Source: Arabidopsis thaliana
Taxonomy: Eukaryota > Streptophyta > Magnoliopsida > Brassicales > Brassicaceae
Direction: 5' to 3'
NCBI RefSeq assembly: GCF_000001735.4
Contig: NC_003070.9
Coordinates: forward strand, 29,745,971-29,809,970
Length of the DNA stretch: 64,000 nt
Part shown: one piece after another, positions 60,720-64,000 of the stretch
Position numbering within the stretch: the first letter of the stretch is position 1
Layout of the letters: each line of letters begins with the position of its first letter
Made by a program: the position numbers and the translations under genes
Notes under the pieces: generated by a model
Database searches by the model: none
What the model saw: only the letters and a program-made list of their open reading frames with translations
Told to the model about the DNA's origin: nothing

Positions 60720-62610
60720 GGCGATGTAGGCAAGCAGGCCGAAACAGAACTTCCACTGCAACATCCAAACTCCTATGTGAAGACAAACTCCTATGTGAAG
60801 ATAATGATTTCATCTGAAGCAGAAGAGATTACCATAGAGAAGATGCAGATTACATAACCAGAAAGGGAAAACAGATAAGGGAAGAAAAGCTGATTACATC
60901 CATCCCTCGTTGCCAATAAATCTAGGCGAACAGGTCGAAACAGAATCGTCCTAGCATCATCCAAATTCCTATATGAAGATAATGAATTCATGTAGAAAGA
61001 GTAGATCTCGAGCCGAAGTGATTAGCATTTAAACCATAGGAAAATGCAGAGCATAGAACCAGAAATAGAGACATCTCCAATGAAAAGAGGACTGTAGATG
61101 AAAATTTCGAGAAAAATAGATCAAAGTAGAACTTGCCACCTTTGCATCCTCAACATACCTATATAGGGGAGCGGAGCACTTCACATACATAAAAACAAGC
61201 CATCACTAATATAGATGTAGCATGAGAGATAACACCAACAGAGATAAAGGGGAAAGAATCCATTTAGTAAACCTGAACCTTTTCCCTTTTATAAGCTTGA
61301 ATATCTATAACAAAAGACAGGGCCTTAGGCTTAAAACAGAAATGCCAACATCGCTACGAAAATCTACCTTTAACCTGAAAAATCAAAAATCAAGTCATGT
61401 TGAGAACTCCCTGATGGTACAGTCCAGACCTCAGGCCAAGCCTTCTCCATCAGAGGAGCTCAGAGATAGATATCCTAAGATATTTGAAAATGCTCAGTAC
61501 AAAAACTACTTAAAAGGACAAGGTATAAGAACAAACTCGTTTGGAAGGAATATATGATCATCTTTCAAGTGTGTACACAGCAGAGAAACGTAGTGAAGTG
61601 ATTGGTGAAGAAAATTCTGGGAAACATAAGACACAGAGGACAAATCATACCTCACTGACAATAATAGCCAATATTAGATAAAACAATTAGGGGGAAAAAA
61701 GTGTGTAGATGAGAAGTAACCAGAAACACAAAATTAAACTCATACCATCCTTCCCTCCAACAATGCCTTGACCTCTACGATTTAAAACGACAAAAACATC
61801 AGGTAATAGGGAAATTAAAAACCTTAAAAAGAAAACAAAGGGAGATAAGACACCGCCAGAAAGGTAACAGGAACCACGACAGATCAAAGATATCTTTCAG
61901 AATACACTGAGACAGAACTAGCCTTCTTTGCATCTTCAAAAAACCTAAAAGAATGGGACACTTAACATAAAAAAAAACACCGTCACAAGCATAAGAGAGT
62001 AGGATCAAACACTATAAATAGAGAGAAAGAGGAATAGACCAGTTAACCAGGGCGTATGTTAGAACAAATAGATTGCAACAGATCCCGGAGGCAAAGAGGA
62101 ACAAAACCTGAATAAACCACATGAGAGGAGCTAAGACATAGCATTACTGAGAAACTTGAAGACTTCAATAGAATAACTACTTATAAAAAGGACAAGAGAT
62201 AGGAAAAAACTCGTCTGCAAGGAATATATGTTCATCTTTCATCTGAATGTGTACACAGAAGAGAAACAGACTGAATTGATTGATGAAGAGAATCTGGAAA
62301 ACACAACAAGACACAGAGAACGAAATCATACCTCACCAACATTAGCCAATATTAAATAAAACAATAATTAGACCAAAAGTTGTATAGAAGAGAAGAAACC
62401 AAAAACACCAACTCATACGTAAACCATCCTCCCTCCAACAATGCCTTCAACATCTACACAATCTAACACGTAGAAATTTCTCCAGAAATTCAGAAAAGAA
62501 AAGAAATCAGGTAATCTAAGAACTCCAAAAAGGAAGCAAAGGGAAAGAAGAAACCGCCAGAAAGTAAAAGGGAGCGACGACAGATCAACCACATCCTTCA
62601 ATTAGCAGAG
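60720..62610. repeat. nested imperfect tandem duplications (unit ~0.7-0.8 kb, plus a ~190-bp unit)
   Basis: A long unit appears twice: about 61120-61900 and 61900-62605. Landmarks include GAACTTGCC/GAACTAGCC at 61132/61915, GTGTACACAG at 61571/62249, ATACCTCACxxACA...TAGCCAATATTA at ~61650/62329, CCTCCAACAATGCCTT at ~61753/62430, and CGACAGATCA at 61877/62578. Offsets of ~680-780 bp reflect indels. A shorter pair with ~190-bp spacing occurs at 60730-60870 and 60920-61060 (GGCCGAAACAGAA...CTATGTGAAGATAATG). The DNA is purine-rich on the plus strand and has no long conserved frame. Confidence 0.78.
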
Positions 62611-62899
62611 ACGAAATAGAACAGAGGTAATTGTGGTTAGATAAAACAGATGTAACAAGAGAAATCAGACGAAACCTAAATCGATGACAGAGAAGAATGA
62701 GAGATTTATCGGAGCAATTCCGGTGCCTCGACGATCTGCAACCAATAGAGATGATATTTACCGCTTATATAGAAGAAAAAAACGGCATAGGAATTAAAAA
62801 TTTGGAATAGAAGGGACAAAAGATCCTAAGAAACCGCGTGACAAGGATCAATCAAAGCCATCACCGATCAATCATAGCATCCTCCACAATCTAAATCAA

Positions 62900-63500
62900 C
62901 AATAAAACGAGGAGCAAATAACATGAATTAGAAAGACCACTTGATGCAGTTTATAAACCAAAACCTAGAAAATCAATTAATCAGTGAGAAGAGAAAACTC
63001 AGAAGCGAGGACGAAGATCGGATCAGAATTCGCTTGAAGACGTATCCTAGAGAAAACGCGTGACAAAAATCCAGAAAAAAACAATCACCGATCGATCATA
63101 GCCTCATCCACACTCTACAACAACAGAATCGAAAGCGATGATCGGATCATAATTAGCTTCCAAAAAAACTGCGAGACGAGACGAATAAGAAACGTAGAGA
63201 AGAAAACAAAAATCAGAGACGCGTAAGGAAGAAGAACACCCCCTGAAGACGTAGCAGCATAGAGAAGCCCCGTGAAAACATAAGATCCATCAAATCCATC
63301 CCTGAACGATCAAATCATCGAACAACAATCTAGAATAACAGAGGGAAAAGTAAATCGCATGAACATAAAAAGCCATCGATGCAATTTAGAAACAAACCCT
63401 AGAAAAATCAAATATCGATGGAAAATCCAGAAGAAGGAACGATGATCGATTCAAACAAATCAGAGACGCGTTTAGAAGAATATCACCAGCGAACGCGTAG
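62900..63500. repeat. imperfect ~435-bp direct duplication near the putative promoter
   Basis: GATGCAGTTTATAAACCAAAACCTAG (~62944) recurs as GATGCAATTTAGAAACAAACCCTAG (~63379). Segments with AGAGAAAACGCGTGACAAAAATCC and GAAGACGTA recur at matching spacing. Copies are well diverged. The DNA is GC-richer than the normal spacers. Confidence 0.6.
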
Positions 63501-63568
63501 AGAAAACTTATTCAGGAAAGGAAGAAGATGTGTGGTTGAAAGGTAAAGATGGAGAAAGAGGAGAGCAT

Positions 63569-63576
63569 TATTTATA
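63569..63576 (-). promoter_or_regulatory. TATA box facing into the repeat region
   Basis: A perfect TATAAATA on the minus strand, predicting a start near 63535-63545 and leftward transcription across the repeats. GGCCCA-type site II motifs at ~63775 and ~63803 lie 200-235 bp upstream of it. This supports a promoter for an unassigned, probably noncoding transcript; no intact protein lies downstream. Confidence 0.5.
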
Positions 63577-64000
63577 GATGAGGTATGAAAGCAATTGACG
63601 GTTGAGATTTGATCATGTAAATTTCAACGGTGAAGATTAAATTATAAAGTCGGTAGTCAAAACGCTTTGATTTTTTCCAGCTGGCGTTCGTTGACTGCTG
63701 ACTGCTGTCTTTCCCTTTTTTCCAACACGCATTTCCTTTTTGCTATTTAAAGATTCCAATTTGCTATCATGTCCGGCCCAACTAGATATATCAAAATGTT
63801 TGGGCCTAGGCGCCTGAATTATTTCACTAATTTCCTTTTTTTTTGCTATCAATGCTATGCCATTATCAGTATTTTTTATTTTTAAAAAAATATATATCAA
63901 ATAAAAGATTTAGCATTCAACAACACTTTCCTCAAATCTTTCCATCAATTCTCGCAGAAAACTTACTAAAATTTCCAATCCGATATTTATGCTACCATTG
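63577..64000. other. right-end spacer with promoter motifs
   Basis: AT-rich DNA with CCGGCCCAAC at ~63773 and TGGGCCTAGGCGCC at ~63802. It probably includes upstream sequence of the next gene to the right (by memory the AGC kinase AGC1.7, At1g79250), which does not begin inside the window. Confidence 0.45.

Larger units (their letters stand above)
59536..63568 (-). ncRNA. putative repeat-built noncoding transcription unit
   Basis: Between the TATA box at 63569 and the HSF pseudogene there is no open frame above ~115 codons on either strand and no recognised protein. The DNA is less AT-rich than the true spacers and built from duplicated blocks. The calls that short minus-strand frames suggest (for example repeated WRF/CR-LLSLCFLF at 61800 and 62500) are just the same duplicated DNA translated twice. 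I propose a long noncoding RNA or a decayed leader of the HSF-like gene, transcribed leftward. Direction and extent are inference; a plus-strand TATAAATA at 62013 is an alternative. Confidence 0.3.

Noticed and set aside
61222-61557. 111-codon plus-strand frame as a gene
   Set aside because: It lies in the tandem-duplicated block, the partner copy lacks the frame, and no recognisable domain is present.
1-64000. CRISPR arrays, bacterial operons or insertion sequences
   Set aside because: The DNA is plant nuclear; no regularly spaced short repeats with unique spacers or bacterial transposase genes were seen.

Overview
This window is nuclear DNA of a crucifer, almost certainly Arabidopsis thaliana. 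The gene order and protein sequences match, from memory, the distal arm of chromosome 1 around loci At1g79080 to At1g79245. No database search was run. GT-AG introns, AT-rich spacers, telobox and TGGGCC promoter elements, a Helitron remnant and a nuclear tRNA gene all fit. Locus and symbol names are recollections matched to the translated sequence. Exon borders were worked out by hand from splice sites and reading-frame continuity.

Layout, left to right. 0-7 kb: ribosomal protein eL41 (+), a P-class PPR protein (-) and the mRNA-decay factor PAT1 (-). 7.6-9.75 kb: a badly decayed relative of the splicing regulator SR45 (+). 9.75-13.4 kb: promoter-rich spacer, then the RING protein BRG2 (+). 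14.6-21.3 kb: a 6.7 kb gene-poor tract. 21.3-25.8 kb: a PORR-domain organellar RNA-binding protein (-), a repeat patch with a broken coiled-coil gene fragment, and SAUR40 (+). 26.7-31.9 kb: NOC3 (-), whose ninth intron is almost wholly a Helitron-like element. 33.9-34.7 kb: a small EAR-motif/CxxC protein (-). 34.7-40.5 kb: a spacer with a 33-bp minisatellite. 40.5-54.5 kb: MYB63 (+), a TTI1-like HEAT-repeat protein (+), SCI1 (+), 20S proteasome subunit alpha-2 PAB2 (-) and an mTERF protein (+). 54.9-57.7 kb: mercaptopyruvate sulfurtransferase STR1 (+). 58.15 kb: tRNA-Arg(CCG). 58.2-64 kb: no intact gene, but a previously intact heat-shock-factor-like gene now dead (-), and about 3 kb of nested imperfect tandem duplications with a canonical TATA box facing into them.

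The genes do not form one pathway. Most are housekeeping or regulatory single genes: ribosome and ribosome biogenesis (eL41, NOC3), RNA metabolism (PAT1, PPR, PORR, mTERF, the SR45 relic), protein turnover (PAB2, BRG2), signalling and transcription (SAUR40, MYB63, the EAR protein, TTI1) and sulfur metabolism (STR1). What links them is history. SR45 relic, SAUR40, the EAR protein, MYB63, PAB2 and STR1 each have a known sister in the At1g16460-At1g16610 segment, in reversed order, so the window is one half of an ancient whole-genome-duplication block. The most interesting new material is in the relics and repeats: the SR45 ohnolog, the HSF-like pseudogene, the Helitron abutting a splice donor in NOC3, and the tandem-repeat region at the right end.
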